This document shows, piece by piece, positions 1-11,232 of a stretch of 64,000 nucleotides of DNA; within the stretch, counting starts at the first letter, position 1, and every line of letters begins with the position of its first letter. This DNA is from Phellopilus nigrolimitatus (lineage: Eukaryota > Basidiomycota > Agaricomycetes > Hymenochaetales > Hymenochaetaceae), in the NCBI GenBank assembly GCA_021029095.1, contig JAJOHG010000025.1:62001-126000 (forward strand). Direction: 5' to 3'. The notes beneath the pieces were generated by a model. That model saw only the letters and a program-made list of their open reading frames with translations. It had not been told where the DNA came from and did not search any database. A program made the position numbers and the translations under genes.

Positions 1-1574
1 TACGGAGGATGCGAAGGCGAGTTCAAAGGGAGGACGCTTCAGCATTTGCTGATGTTTCTTGAGATAGTTTTTATGCGAACCAGGTCTGTTCGTTTCGCTC
101 TTCATTTAATCACTTATTTCGCTCCCAAATGCATTACCCTTGGCGCGCGATCCTATCGTCTCGACGACAGTCGCCCGAGCGTTTGCTAAGATTTATCAAG
201 ATCTAGGCATGCAATAGCTATTTGCAGGAATTTCGGCAAATGCGTCTAGTGTAAAGCAAATGCGATTTGATGCTCAAGGACTACGGAATGACAGCGAGTA
301 TGTACGGTCGTTTCAAATGTTTTATTTCTGAATTTCTCGCTATCCTACAGAACATATTCGCTTCCAGCGTAGATAATCATACAGCAGTAGCTGAACAAAT
401 GGCCCTCACGGAATCCTACATACCTCAGATTCTACCCGCATGGCCACCTGCATGGCCACCACATATCGAATACCCAACTCGCGCATTGGGCGCATCAGCA
501 GATGATGTTTAATGCGCAACAATCCCAACAGTCTACCATTAACTCTAAAAGCGCGATGGCCGCCTACCGATCGAGTGCCGCAAACGTCATCGTCCGATCG
601 ATCGCGTTAGGCACTATATTGCGCGCCAGAAAGTTATTCGGCTACCGTCAACTTTGCTTGCGCATACACAAGAATCCACGATGGTCGTTCTAGCGTATCA
701 ATAGCGCAACAAGAACTCTACGAATCTCATTCTGGGACACATTTCTGTGTACTCGTGCTCGTAGTAGCGGAGGGCAAGTGCGTCTAATAGGGCAGAGGAA
801 GGCAAGTGCGTCTAATAGGACGGAGCTCCCATCGTCATATTTTGGCCGACAAGTGGATAAGTCGATTTGGTTAGCGCAATGGAAGGTCTTTGTTTAAGCT
901 CATACTTCGTGAACGTAAACCAGAGAAGCCGCTTTGGTTCTTTCTGTTACAATGCCGCTTCTTCTGAGGCACATTAAATTTGTCCTTCACGAACCGATAT
1001 AATTATCGTGAGCTCTACTATTTATTTATTTATTTACTTTATGAAGCAGAAACACAGAACAGAACGGCAAACATTTATCATGAAGGACAATAAGAACGGG
1101 CCAAACAATCAAGCTTAAAAGCTCTGTGAGTCAATGCGCTTGACAAGCTTGATCCGGCGCTGAAAAGGCGGAAGCGAATACTTGATAGGCATGGGAATAT
1201 TCTGATGCACTGTAGCGGCCATCTGCTAGCGTTGTTTGCTTACTTTCTTCTATGGTAGGTTCTTTGTATTAGAAAAGGGTGGAGGAATTCCAAATATACT
1301 GACATCTCTTCTCGCTCCCTCGGATTCGAACTATTTCGAAGCAAAACTTAGGTTCAAAGATGTGCATCTCCCGTTTATTTGGTCCAGACAAACAGAACTC
1401 GTAAGTGATAAATTCTGGCGCCCCGCCCACCCTTCCTGCATCTCATTCCCACTTTTCTGTTTCGCATCGGTTCATCCCCCTTTTTCTTCTCTCTTTGTTT
1501 TGTGCGTCGTCTTATTCGCCACCCCCTATCTAAATTGACGTCTTTTCTCAGTGCCAAAAAAAAAAAAAACTGTT
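1..1574. other. no gene recognised
   Basis: Both strands hold only short open frames without recognisable motifs, codon bias or splice structure. The stretch around 1020-1040 is an AT-rich run of TTTA repeats. The last 120 bases are CT-rich and could be promoter or leader sequence for the gene starting at 1575. Confidence 0.5.
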
Positions 1575-2464
1575 ATGTCGTTCCCAGCCTCCGGTCGCGG
1601 CCACGACGGGCGTCGCAACGACGCGCCCAGCAAATCTACGTCCCCTGGCGGGTCTGTGCCCCCTAATGGTCCTCCCGGCGGTCCCAATGGCTCCCCCGAC
1701 CCCACTGACGACATTGTGAACCGGCTGACACTTTTGTTCTTGGTTATACTTCGTTTTATGATCTCGCTGCTGCTTGCTTTCGCCTACGCTGTCGCGACAG
1801 TCGCAAACACCGGCCTATACCCTGACCGCGGCGTAACAGACTCCGACTCGGACGGCCACCCCCCTGACGGGCCACCCGGGGACCCCGGAGGTCCCAGGGC
1901 TGGCACGTCGCAGACGGCAGGAGTCCCTCAGTCTGCTGACTCTATTGGTGACTGCAACGCCGGTACCCGGTGGTACTGCGTATTCGTCGGCCGCGAAGTT
2001 GGAATATACAATAGTTGGTAAGTCTTTGCGTCTAAACTATTTTGACATACACTAATAAATTACAGGGACGAGGTAGTTACGCATACGACCGGCGTGCCAG
2101 GACAAAGCCAACGTCGCTACGCGAGCCAGGCTGAGGCCACGCGGTCTTTCAACCTCGCTCTCGCTTCCGGTCGAGTTCGTCGGATCGACACGGCTGTCCC
2201 AGCGACGGCCTCGACGTAAGTACTGCACCTCTTTCTTACTTATTTATTTTAATTTTTCTTCTCGCAGACACAACGTCCCAACGCGCTCTGTTCGCTTCGA
2301 ACCGCCTTCTTCGTCTCAAACGTACGTGCTTTGATAGATTATATTGTATTGCAGCTAAATTCAGATTCAGCGCTTTTGAGCCTGGCCCGTCGAGCCGTAC
2401 CAGCCAATATGAGATTACCTGGACGCTAATTACCGCGTTTCCAAGGGTTTACTCACCATGGTAG
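1575..2464 (+). CDS. membrane-anchored protein with RNase H1 N-terminal-like (viroplasmin-type) domain
   Basis: Predicted exons 1575-2017, 2066-2215, 2268-2321 and 2365-2464; all phases agree and give 248 aa. Residues 1-45 are Gly/Pro/Ser-rich. About 50-77 is a strongly hydrophobic segment, probably transmembrane. About 132-180 matches the hybrid-binding N-terminal domain of RNase H1: WYCVFVGREVGIYNSW, then a TGVPG turn, then an A/S-x-x-EA helix. That domain in RNase H1 binds RNA/DNA hybrid or dsRNA; no catalytic RNase H domain is present. The upstream GTG-initiated frame was not used because 1575 is the first ATG. A paralogue of nearly equal length (247 aa) with the same order of parts lies at 10436-11232. 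The final exon runs into the inverted repeat at 2427, so the native C-terminus may have been replaced; reading through the third donor would instead stop at about 2333. The function is unknown. Confidence 0.65.
2427..2463 (+). repeat. left terminal inverted repeat of candidate KDZ element
   Basis: Begins TAATTACCGC and contains CCAAGGGTTTAC and CCATGGTA. It is the reverse complement of 16083-16119 with three mismatches. It overlaps the last exon of the gene at 1575-2464. Confidence 0.65.
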
Positions 2465-2942
2465 TTTAAAGCCCTGTCCGGCAGGGCTTCTGGGCACCGG
2501 CAGGCATCTGGAAGCCATTCCCGGCACCCCGGCATGCCCTGGCCTATGCCAAAAGCGGTGGGCAGTTGCACAATGATGCGCGCTGCCGCCCTTTTCTCGT
2601 TATAGTAATTAATTATATTTGTAATATCATTGCCCGCCCTCGCTGGGATTACCTGGCACGATAAATACTGTGCCAGAACGAGGCGTGAAACCGGCCTATA
2701 CTAATTTAGGACAGCTTGCGGACACTCGATTGATTGTGCGCCCGCTTTTCGGGCGGTTGGCCGACGCGATCCCGACGCGCCGCCGCGTCACTCCCCGCCG
2801 CTCCCGCAAACCACAGCGAGCCTTTTTTTTTTTCGTTTGCTATTGTCTAAGCATTCTGACTATAATACTACAGAAATTATTTATATACACTAAACGAGAG
2901 GGGAGGGGAAGTGTCTTCGCACTAGCCGTCCACACCGCACGC

Positions 2943-3130
2943 GCGGCGGGCGGGCGGACGGGCGGGGTCTGGGACGCGACGCAACGCGTGTCGGGCGAGC
3001 GGGGCGGGCGGGTGAGGACTGCGACGCGACGCGGGCGAGCAGTGAGACGCGACGCGCGGCGGGCGGGCAAGCTCTGGGACACGCGACGTCGCGTCACGTC
3101 CCAGACCGCGCCCGTCCGCCCGCCTGCCGT
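2943..3130. repeat. GC-rich inverted repeat (potential hairpin)
   Basis: The 34-base arms 2943-2976 and 3097-3130 are near-perfect reverse complements built on GGGCGG / CCGCCC and TCTGGGACG / CGTCCCAGA. The spacer of about 120 bases contains repeated GACGCGACGC motifs. The position suggests a subterminal transposase-binding or structural region. Confidence 0.65.
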
Positions 3131-3274
3131 GCGTCGCGTCGGGCCCTCGGGTCCGTTCACCTGCCGCCTGCTGTGCGCTCCGGCGCGCTCGCTCCCTGCT
3201 GGGCATCGAGCCGCATTTCTACACTCGCTACCCACCTGCCACCCGCGCTCCTCGACCGGTCCGTGGAGATTCAC

Positions 3275-3400
3275 TCGACCCCGCCGAGCAGTCAGAGATT
3301 GGCAATGCCAACTCGTGCAAAAAGCCTGCCGAATCTTGATAGCGTAACGACTCGCTCGACCCCGCCGAGCAGTCAGAGATTGGCAACGCCAACTCGCGCA
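3275..3400 (+). repeat. 81-bp-spaced direct repeat, two copies
   Basis: About 45 bases starting TCGACCCCGCCGAGCAGTC occur at 3275 and again at 3356 with only a few differences. The sequence between the copies is unrelated to them. Confidence 0.7.
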
Positions 3401-4005
3401 CGCACATAAAAAAGCTCACTTGAGACGGCAGCACCATTTTTTGACCCGCCACTATCCACTCGCGCTTGCACATCGGGCACACGGAATCTTAGTGTGCGGG
3501 GATCCAGTGCTGACAGGCAACGAGAGACGCCTGTTCGGGTGCTCGATGCGGCGGGCAAGCGCAAGGATGGGGAGCGCAGATGCGGCATGCGGTACGCGCA
3601 AAGACGGCAGCAAGCGCGTGCGTGGACGTGCCGGTTTTGCGTGGGTGTCGGCTTTTGCATCTTGCTGCTTGGCGGAGCCGGACGCTATCTCGGATGTATG
3701 GGAGTAAGGATACAGCGCGGAGGCAGGGAGTAGGTGACACTGCGACGGCGACATGGTGTGGGGGACCCGCCGACAGCGAGACGACCCGTGGCACGAAGAA
3801 AAAGGCATATGACGTGTCAATGATTATCAACTAGGAATGATCAGCGTGCTGAACTAAGTAAAGCTTGGATTTTCCGGCACTTACCGAATCACTGTTTTAT
3901 TTCTCTAAGTCCATTTAGCATATTAGTCGGGCTGTTCGCAAGTCCACATTACTGTCATAGCACCTCCTGTACATTAGTACAAACTAATAGATTATAAACA
4001 ATAAA

Positions 4006-7000
4006 TTATATATCGTCTTCAAGATCCAAGTCCGAGTCCACCGGCCTGCAATCGTAATCGTCTTCGCTTTCTTCAATAAAAACACTTTCCCCCCCGTCGA
4101 TAATGCCGTCGGTTTCCTCAACGTTGCGCGCTGCGACCCCTGTCGGTGCTCTGACCCCTGACTCGCTCTCTTCCCCTCGTTCTCGTGCAGCATCGCCGAC
4201 CCACGTCCGCGCGAGAATGAGGGTTGTCCGCTTTTTTTTCGCAGTCAGTGTCGGACCAGCTGCTTCGCCCGCGACGCGATACCGTTGGGGCCACTCGATA
4301 GCATGCCCGCGAGAGGTAATAGCCTTGTACCACTTTGCCGCAAATGATGTCGCGAGACCTTCCCATGTGACGGCTTGCTTTTCCGCGTATGCTTGAAGCC
4401 CGCTAGCTAAGGCAGGGACCTCCGAGACGATACGCACCGTAGCTTGTTCGCGCCACCATGCGGCCTTCCAGTCGCAGTATGCAAGCGTCCGGCGCATCTC
4501 CTCGACGATTAGGGTGATTTCTTCTTGCCAGCGCTCAGCGCGAGCCTGCGCCTTCGCCCATTCGACTCGGATTCCTAGAACAATGGTCAATAACTGGGCT
4601 GACACTTCCGCGGCTTTTGCCAGCAGCCCAGACTGTTGACCCGTCGCAGTTTGCCAGGTCACAGACTGTACCGGACAGGCGAGTCCATCGGACTGCCACA
4701 TTATGGAAGGAGAGCTGGCTCCCCATTATAAAAACTCACCGGCATCGATCTCTGCATCCCCCCCTTCATCGCTTCGCATTCGGGTCCATATCCATGATAT
4801 TTCTCGCCGGCCTTCGCTCCGCTGGTTCCTCTTTGATTTCTTTTTGCCGTCGTCTTCGTCTTCATCAATTCCGCGCACGTCTTTCGGGAGTAGGGGCTGG
4901 AGTTGCTTCATCCAGTCTCCCCCCGGATCGAGTCTTCTTAGAGCGAGGCGAGCGGCGCGATAGCGCTCCGCCGTTAACTCAATCTTGCTGGTGAACTGGA
5001 CGATGACCGACCGTGCGCGCGTGTTTTCCCTTTGCCCCACATTATTTACTTTTTTGAAAGTCAGGGAGGCGGACTTGAGACGCAGGAGCCGACGGAGTTC
5101 AGCGAGACTGTCATTAGCTTGAGCGAGACGAAGACGTGTTTCTTTATCAACTAGTTTGTGGCGCGTTGGTAAAGCACATTTCAGGTCGTTATTAAGCTCG
5201 GATGGTAAGCAGAGCGGGGGAATGTCTAATAAAATGCGCTTATCTGTGGACGGGGCCGACGATTCACCTCCCGGATCCATAGAGGATGCGGCCGCGTTCG
5301 CTGCGGCTTGAGCGACTTGTATTGATGCGCATGGCATGAATACGAGCTGAGCTTTGCGCCATTTGCCAATCTTGCTCAGTAGCGTGGTCTTCCTTTCTTG
5401 CAAAACCGCACTTTGAATTGTATGAGGCTTCGCTTTTTTCGTGGCGACGAGCGCGTTAAACAAGCGCCTGTCAATTAAAAATTATTGCACTATCAATTAT
5501 ATTAATATACAACGAACGCGGGACATACTGAAGCTCTTCCAACTCAAATCCTTTCACTAAAAACGTGCTTGCGGTTAAATCGTCGACAGTTAGCGCCCCG
5601 TCAGTGACAGCAGCCTCTTCTTTCGCAAGTTCTTTGCGGAGATCAGCAAGTGAAACATCTATATAGAAATGCACAATTAAGCAAAATAAAAAAGACAGCC
5701 GAACTCGAGTGATAGGCTTACGGGTATCGGGGTCAGCATATGGGTCCGGCGCGTTAAGCGGGTCCTGCTGCCACACATCAACCATCCTGGTCCACGACGC
5801 TATGACATCCGGCTCGAACGTCCCTGAGAGTTCAATGAAATTCGCCCGGTGTTTCGCGTACATTTCTTCGGCCTCTACAAACTTGCGCAGCAAGTTATGA
5901 CCTAGACAGTTGATACATAGTTAGTAAAGGTACAGCCGGTAGAATTCTGAGCAGCACGCGGACGGGGGTATGCAACGCGAGGATAGATAGCGACGTGCAA
6001 ATGAGGACGGAAGGAGACAATCCTTCACTCACCTAAACCAATGATCTTGCGCCAATTCCATGCGGACCAGTGGTCGTCTATTGTATCATGGCGAAAACCC
6101 GGCCCCATTTCTCGCGTTGCCATCGCTATAGGATTAATGTGAGACCAGCCCCGCTCAATCCCTTCGCCGTCGGTCCGCGCCGAATGTCGAAGGAGGTTGA
6201 GGGAGTACGGACTCTGACAAGACTGACCGTGTCCTTTCAAATGGAATTTAGGGACAGCAACATTCACGATCATATAAAAAAATGCCGCCTGCAGGTGGAG
6301 AGGGTACTCGCGAACGCGGGCCGGCAATTTTTTGCTCCATTGGCACGCTATGTCGTAGGTGACGAGTAATAGCGTGACCAGGGCACCAACGATGCTAGAA
6401 AGAAATATATAATCCATGTTAATGTACCTTATACATTCTCAGCAAACGCGAAAGCGAAGAGTGAATGTATTCGAGACGCGATTATACCTCTCCCCCTTTT
6501 GAAGATCTCCGACACCGTTTTTTCGCACTAAACCGCTTCGCGCGCAGATTACCGCGCCTACGCCGGTCACCAGATATCCATCGTTGAGACGTGTAGTTGC
6601 CTTTTCCATGGCCTGGAAGGTCGACTCGCACGTACCGCGCTGCAATACATAAACGAATAAATTAGTTAAAATAAATAAATAAATAGAATTCATGAGATGC
6701 GCAAGCGCGTTGAGTAGCGACAAACGTACCTCAACTTTATGTATGTCCTTTTCGGATTGCACGCGAAGTTGTTCGTGGTACGGTACGGGATCGACAATAT
6801 ATGCCCAGCCGGGCCCAAGCGGTGGATCGTCGTTGACACCCCGGTCCTTTGATTTCAGTCTAAAATTCGCGTCGATTGCGAGGACAAGCGTATAAATCCA
6901 TCTAAAGTGAACATGAATTCGTTATTACTGAAGTGCGTGTGTAGCGGACGGACTTACAAGGTAGCAGATTCTTCCCAGTTAGTCGGTAGGTTTTTTCCTG

Positions 7001-8274
7001 GATGAGGGCATGCGGGACAATCCAAACCAAGCTGGCCGTCCTTCGTATCTTCAATGCCAGACGGGTCGTGCGCTCGGCCCGAGCGCTTCGCGAGAACGAG
7101 ATGTCGATAGCAGCGTGCGGATCGCAAGAATTCATCATAGCGTTTCTGCATTAAAAGATGTTAAAATAAATTATACAAAATCTAAATTATCATTAACTCA
7201 CGGGTAAGTTACAGACCCCCGACCCGTCGCTCATGTGCGCGAGTCCCTGATAGTAGTCGTGCGCAGAGAGCTTGCCTTGTAGCGTCAGTTCATGGAACTG
7301 GTCGAGCATCGCAAAGGTGAAGGCCGTGCCAGGATCCTTCGTCGTTGCAGGGTACCAGCGAGCGCGCAATAGTTGATTGCGCTTGTGCAAGTTCCCGTGC
7401 GCCATGTCGCAACCGCAGTAAACAATATCGACAAGATGGAAGCCATTGACATGGTAGACGACAAGATATTTCGCTGGCGAGGGCAAAGCGCACGGTTTGC
7501 CTGCATGACCTAGATGTACTTTCAGACCGAGCGAGCGCAGCGACGATTTCTCCCAAAATGTCCCGGTCCATTTCTACATTGCATTTAGTTTCTTTCTTCA
7601 TATGTAGATAGACGGTCACTCACCTCGATGCGATGCAGCGGCAAGAGCTCGTGCGACTCTATAAGACAGCTGTGACAAGAAAAAGGAGTGCCGAAACAGT
7701 CGAGGCATCGCCAGTGCGCGTCGTCACCTGCGCATGCATGACACGCAGTGTGCCCTGTACGCCCGTCGTGCCTAATGAGCTCGTCAAGGTACGCTGGTCG
7801 GAAGGGGAGCCATTCGGAAAGCATTTTTGCCTAGAGTAACATTAGAATTATAGTAACATTATCATTATTTATATTTATAACATTCCAAGTCGACTTAAGA
7901 CTCACCCTGTGCCGTTTAGAAGCAATGGCGATTGACTCCTTCTGCAGATCCTGCGCACCGCGATTCTCCAATTGTTCCGGCAGGTCTTCGAATACGACGT
8001 CTTCGAATCCACATAGATCGTCGTTGTCGCGCAGATCCGCAGCTGTCCGTGGCTCGTCTTCATCAACTAGGTCTTCAACGTATGAGTTCCGGAAGCCGAT
8101 GCCCCCTGTTTTGAGATCGCGCATGCGTACGACGCGAGCGGCGGAGGAGACCGTCGATGGACCCGAGAAGTCGCCACGCACCGCGGCGGCATCGTCAGAA
8201 TCGGAGTCGTCAAGCCTCAGGACCTTCACCCGCGAAGAATCGGTATTGTCTTTGTTTTTCTTCCTCTTGGCCAT
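4006..8274 (-). CDS. KDZ-superfamily transposase with CxC2 cysteine cluster
   Basis: Eleven predicted exons: 7906-8274, 7624-7830, 7202-7573, 6958-7145, 6730-6901, 6488-6639, 6033-6427, 5722-5901, 5529-5658, 4740-5467 and 4006-4613. All phases agree and give an uninterrupted 1166-aa protein. The first ATG of the open frame is 8274 (MAKRKK); the frame upstream of it has only GTG. Residues about 148-178 form the CxC2 zinc cluster (CHACAGDDAHWRCLDC and following). KDZ core motifs follow in order: LAIDANFRLK, GDLQKGERY, YDIACQW, PKFHLKGHGQSC, RTDGEGIERGW, MGPGFRHDTIDDHW and WNWRK. The acidic residues in DANF, DIACQW and GEGIERGW are the expected RNase H-fold catalytic positions. The C-terminal part carries the usual RVEWAKAQARAERW and EEMRR motifs and ends in an acidic tail. 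It cuts and joins DNA for transposition in the nucleus. The last intron (4614-4739, 126 nt) is the least certain; the others are 50-130 nt. Confidence 0.93.
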
Positions 8275-8550
8275 GACTGACTGTCGCCCGGCGATGTAGG
8301 AGGAAGAACTTGACAGGGGAAAAAAAACTGCAGTCGCCACGTAGGCACATTTCCTAATGGAGATCGCCTATAGATATGTGTGGCAACAGTACACAGATGT
8401 CGAGAAAACCTGAATTAATGCAATTAGAAAATATATGTGCTCTCTTCGATAAGAATGAGGAACCATAAAGGCAGAAAACGTAAGTAATATTTTTTCTACG
8501 GAAAATAGACAGCTAATGTACTACATAATTGACGACCGGAGGTTCGAGCA

Positions 8551-8650
8551 ATGCAGAACTTCGAGGATGTCGAAGATTACAGTGATTTGTGTGCCGACTC
8601 TGTCGATTCCGCAGGTGTGCGGTTGTCCTGGAATGTCTGGCCGTCGAAGT
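8551..8650 (+). pseudogene. captured SEC23 5' gene fragment, left arm
   Basis: The frame from ATG 8551 reads MQNFEDVEDY, then a short insert, then GVRLSWNVWPSK. SEC23, the COPII coat GTPase activator, begins with an acidic stretch followed by DGVR-[FL]-[ST]-WNV-[WF]-PS. The match is to that start only; the zinc finger and trunk domains are absent. The insert of about 36-40 bases between DVEDY and GVRLS ends in CAG and may be a retained host intron. The open frame continues to 8961 but shows no further SEC23 similarity that I can see. Confidence 0.65.
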
Positions 8651-9762
8651 GCGCAAGCAAATCAAAGCGAGTCGACTGTCTTAAACAAAGGAATAGCGCA
8701 GGGAGGGGCACCAAAGAGCAAGACAACGAATCGGATATTGTTGGCCACCCCTCTGGTCTTGCGACAGCATTCAGTCCTCCCGAGCTTTTGCTGCTTTATC
8801 GAGAAGCTTGCGAGGCACCGACACATGTCAAGCACTTTGTGCCCGACGGAGCGGATGAAATGCTTGTGCGGCTTCTTGTGCGGCTTACTCGTGGTGTCGC
8901 ACGTTCGGCCCAATCCTCCCTTTCTCCGTTTTATGACACTCTACACGTTCTCCGCAACTAGGAAAATTATATAGGAATATATATTTAGTATTAGCATTAT
9001 TATTATTCTAAAATTAAATTAGTCCTTATACAATATCTATGTGGACATGCAGAGGTAGCGCAAAACGAATGTACGCAAACATTCGCAAATCATCACGAAA
9101 GCCACAAGTTCTATGTTTTGTTCTCAAGATCAACAGGTAGACATGCGTTGCGTGGCACACAGAACTTAAAGTAGGTACCCGTAAGAGTTTGCAAATACAA
9201 AAAAAAAGTTTATGGAAAAAGGTCATGAAATCTCAGGCTTTTGTGTTCAGTTGACGAGATTCGTGAGTTGTTGTTACACGGATCTATCTGCTCCTGTACC
9301 TGCTGAAATAGCGAGTTCCGTGTATTGTACGCTGTATTCTCTTGCTTATATTAAAAATCCATCATCTACTAAGCAATAAAGTATATTGAGAAGCATTAGA
9401 GATTATAAATATGCCGGGGCTCAAAGAAATGGGACTATTAACATAAAACTTGTGGCTTTCGTGATGATTTGCGAATGTTTGCGTACATTCGTTTTGCGCT
9501 ACCTCTGCATATCCACATAGATATTGTATAAGGACTAATTTAATTTTAGAATAATAATAATGCTAATACTAAATATATATTCCTATATAATTTTCCTAGT
9601 TGCGGAGAACGTGTAGAGTGTCATAAAACGGAGAAAGGGAGGATTGGGCCGAACGTGCGACACCACGAGTAAGCCGCACAAGAAGCCGCACAAGCATTTC
9701 ATCCGCTCCGTCGGGCACAAAGTGCTTGACATGTGTCGGTGCTTCGCAAGCTTTGTTCTTTT

Positions 9763-10070
9763 GTAACGATGAAAGCATACCTTTTGCTTCGGCACTTTCC
9801 CCATGCTGTCGAAGCAGAAGTCCATTAGCACACTTATTTTAGTGACAATGAAAGCATACCTTTTGCTTCGGCACTTTCCCCATGCTGTCGAAGCAGAAGT
9901 CCATTAGCACACTTATTTTAGTGACAATGAAAGCATACTCTCTGCTTCGGCGCTTGCCCGATGCTGTCGAAGCAGAAGTCCATTAGCGCACTTTCGTTTG
10001 TGACGATGAAAGCATACCCTCTGCTTCGGTGCTTGCCCGATGCTGTCGAAGCAGAAGTCCGTTGATCAAG
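9763..10070 (-). repeat. 79 bp tandem repeat, four copies
   Basis: Copies start at 9763, 9842, 9921 and 10000 at exact 79 bp spacing, each beginning GTRACRATGAAAGCATAC and containing GATGCTGTCGAAGCAGAAG or a close variant. The second and third starts are almost identical and the fourth differs most. The array sits only in the right arm of the long inverted repeat. Confidence 0.9.
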
Positions 10071-10156
10071 AAGGTTTTGCATTGTAGCAGCGGCAGTGCC
10101 CCTCCCTGCGCTATTCCTTTGTATAAGACAGTCAATCCGTTCTGATTTACTCGCAC

Positions 10157-10256
10157 ACTTCGACGGCCAGACATTCCAGGACAACCGCACACCTGCGGAA
10201 TCGACAGAGTCGGCACACAAATCATTGTAATCTTCGACATCCTCGAAGTTCTGCAT
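10157..10256 (-). pseudogene. captured SEC23 5' gene fragment, right arm
   Basis: Mirror copy of the fragment at 8551. From ATG 10256 it reads MQNFEDVEDY, an insert, then GVRLSWNVWPSK on the minus strand. It differs from the left copy by a few substitutions (for example N for S after EDY). It is not functional as SEC23. Confidence 0.65.
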
Positions 10257-10435
10257 TGCTCGAACCTCCGGTCGTCAATTACGTAGTACGTTAGGACACA
10301 CACTGTTCAGTCTCGGAAACACACATAACTGCATTTGATTGTATGGCGAACGCGCCAAAATGGACGGTCAACGCGTGTACAATTTGAATACCACACTACG
10401 CAAGCCAATGCTATCCTTTTTTATGTCACGTACGC

Positions 10436-11232
10436 TCAATCACCCGTCCCTTCACCTATCAGCCGTCCAACTACTTGTTCTGCGAATTTCCTTCCCATAC
10501 AATTGTTTAGTTCTGTATAGTATCGATCAGATTTCTTAAACGGCAATAGTGGGTGCGCACTTAGCAAACTTACGCGATTGAGAACATTATTAATGTCCGG
10601 CACAATACGGACATGACCGGCACGAACAGCTTCGTTGTACGCGTCCGTTGCCTCCTCCTCGCTGTCGTATCCCCTGAATATCGCACCGGTAACACCAGAG
10701 ACGTAGCGTCCCGCTTCCAACCTGCGTAAACTTGAGTAAAGTAATAATAGTATAATAATAAATATATATCTCACCAGTCAGTAAAGACGCCAGTCCTGAG
10801 ACCCGCGGTGATCACGTACCAGCGAGACCTCCTTTGAGTCGAGACCGAGCCTAGCCAGCTAGGTCCGGCACAAGGAGACATTCCCGGGGAGCCGTTTTCC
10901 GCCTTTGTAGCTGCCAGAGGAGCAACGGCGGCGGTCTGCACTGGAGCGGGGGCGGCGGCCACATTAGGACCGGGGTTACTGAGGACGACACCTGGAGCCG
11001 CTGAGGTGCTGAGTACGTAGGTCCCAAGGTCGGGCAAGGGTCGCCCATTGCCCTCCATGACGGTGCCAAGGCCGCGCTGCGCGACACGCAAGAGCGTCAG
11101 AACAATGAGCAAAAAAAGTCGCACCACGGCACCGAACAGTTCGGCGATGTCCGCCGTCTCGTTGTGCTGAGGACTAGCCGACCTGACGGGCTGCTTGTTG
11201 TCGTCGTGCTCGTCTTTGCGGTTCGTTGTCAT
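10436..11232 (-). CDS. membrane-anchored protein with RNase H1 N-terminal-like domain (passenger gene)
   Basis: Two exons, 10775-11232 and 10436-10721, in phase and giving 247 aa; the ATG is at 11232. A charged N-terminus is followed by a hydrophobic segment at about 32-50 (LFGAVVRLFLLIVLTLL), a Pro/Ala-rich linker, then RWYVITAGLRTGVFTDW and SGVTGAIFRGYDSEEEA at about 137-185. This is the RNase H1 hybrid-binding domain fold without a nuclease domain. A possible extra 39 nt intron (gtaagt...tttaag) follows NNVLNR, but the frame is open without it. The gene shares domain order and length with 1575-2464 and is divergently oriented from the gene at 11920. The role is unknown. A nucleic-acid-binding membrane protein is an inference from the domain. 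Confidence 0.7.

Larger units (their letters stand above)
2465..4005. other. left subterminal region, no gene
   Basis: A GC-rich non-coding stretch between the left TIR and the transposase stop codon. It holds a block of alternating GGC/CCGG motifs resembling the block near 15960-16060 in inverted orientation, an imperfect GC-rich hairpin (2943-3130) and an 81-bp-spaced direct repeat (3275-3400). Open frames at 2840-3835 occur on both strands in several frames at once, as expected for GC-rich repeats, and none has a domain. Confidence 0.55.
8518..10290. repeat. long inverted repeat (arms about 600 bp) with captured SEC23 fragment
   Basis: The left arm (about 8518-9110) and right arm (about 9452-10290) are reverse complements at high identity, around a spacer of about 340 bp. 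The arms match from CGAGGATGTCGAAG through the AT-rich block TAGGAAAATTATATAGG to GCAAATCATCACGAAAGCC. The middle of the right arm is replaced by a 79 bp tandem array, and the left arm has unrelated sequence at that place (about 8705-8810). A transcript across the locus would fold into a hairpin. The outer portion of each arm encodes a SEC23-like N-terminus. Confidence 0.8.

Noticed and set aside
2413..2656. 10 bp direct repeat GATTACCTGG at 2413-2422 and 2647-2656 as a target duplication of a small insertion
   Set aside because: The enclosed 224 bases lack terminal inverted repeats and match the right end of the large element in inverted orientation, which fits the larger element better; kept only as an alternative.
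2840..3835. Long overlapping frames on both strands (Arg/Pro/Ser-rich)
   Set aside because: They occur simultaneously in up to five frames over GC-rich inverted repeats and have no domain; they are composition artefacts of the subterminal region.
9763..10070. CRISPR-like array
   Set aside because: The 79 bp units are contiguous without spacers, the genome is eukaryotic, and no cas genes are present.
1575..11232. Plant pararetrovirus origin of the viroplasmin-type domains
   Set aside because: The domain is shared with cellular RNase H1; no viral coat, movement or reverse transcriptase sequence is present nearby.
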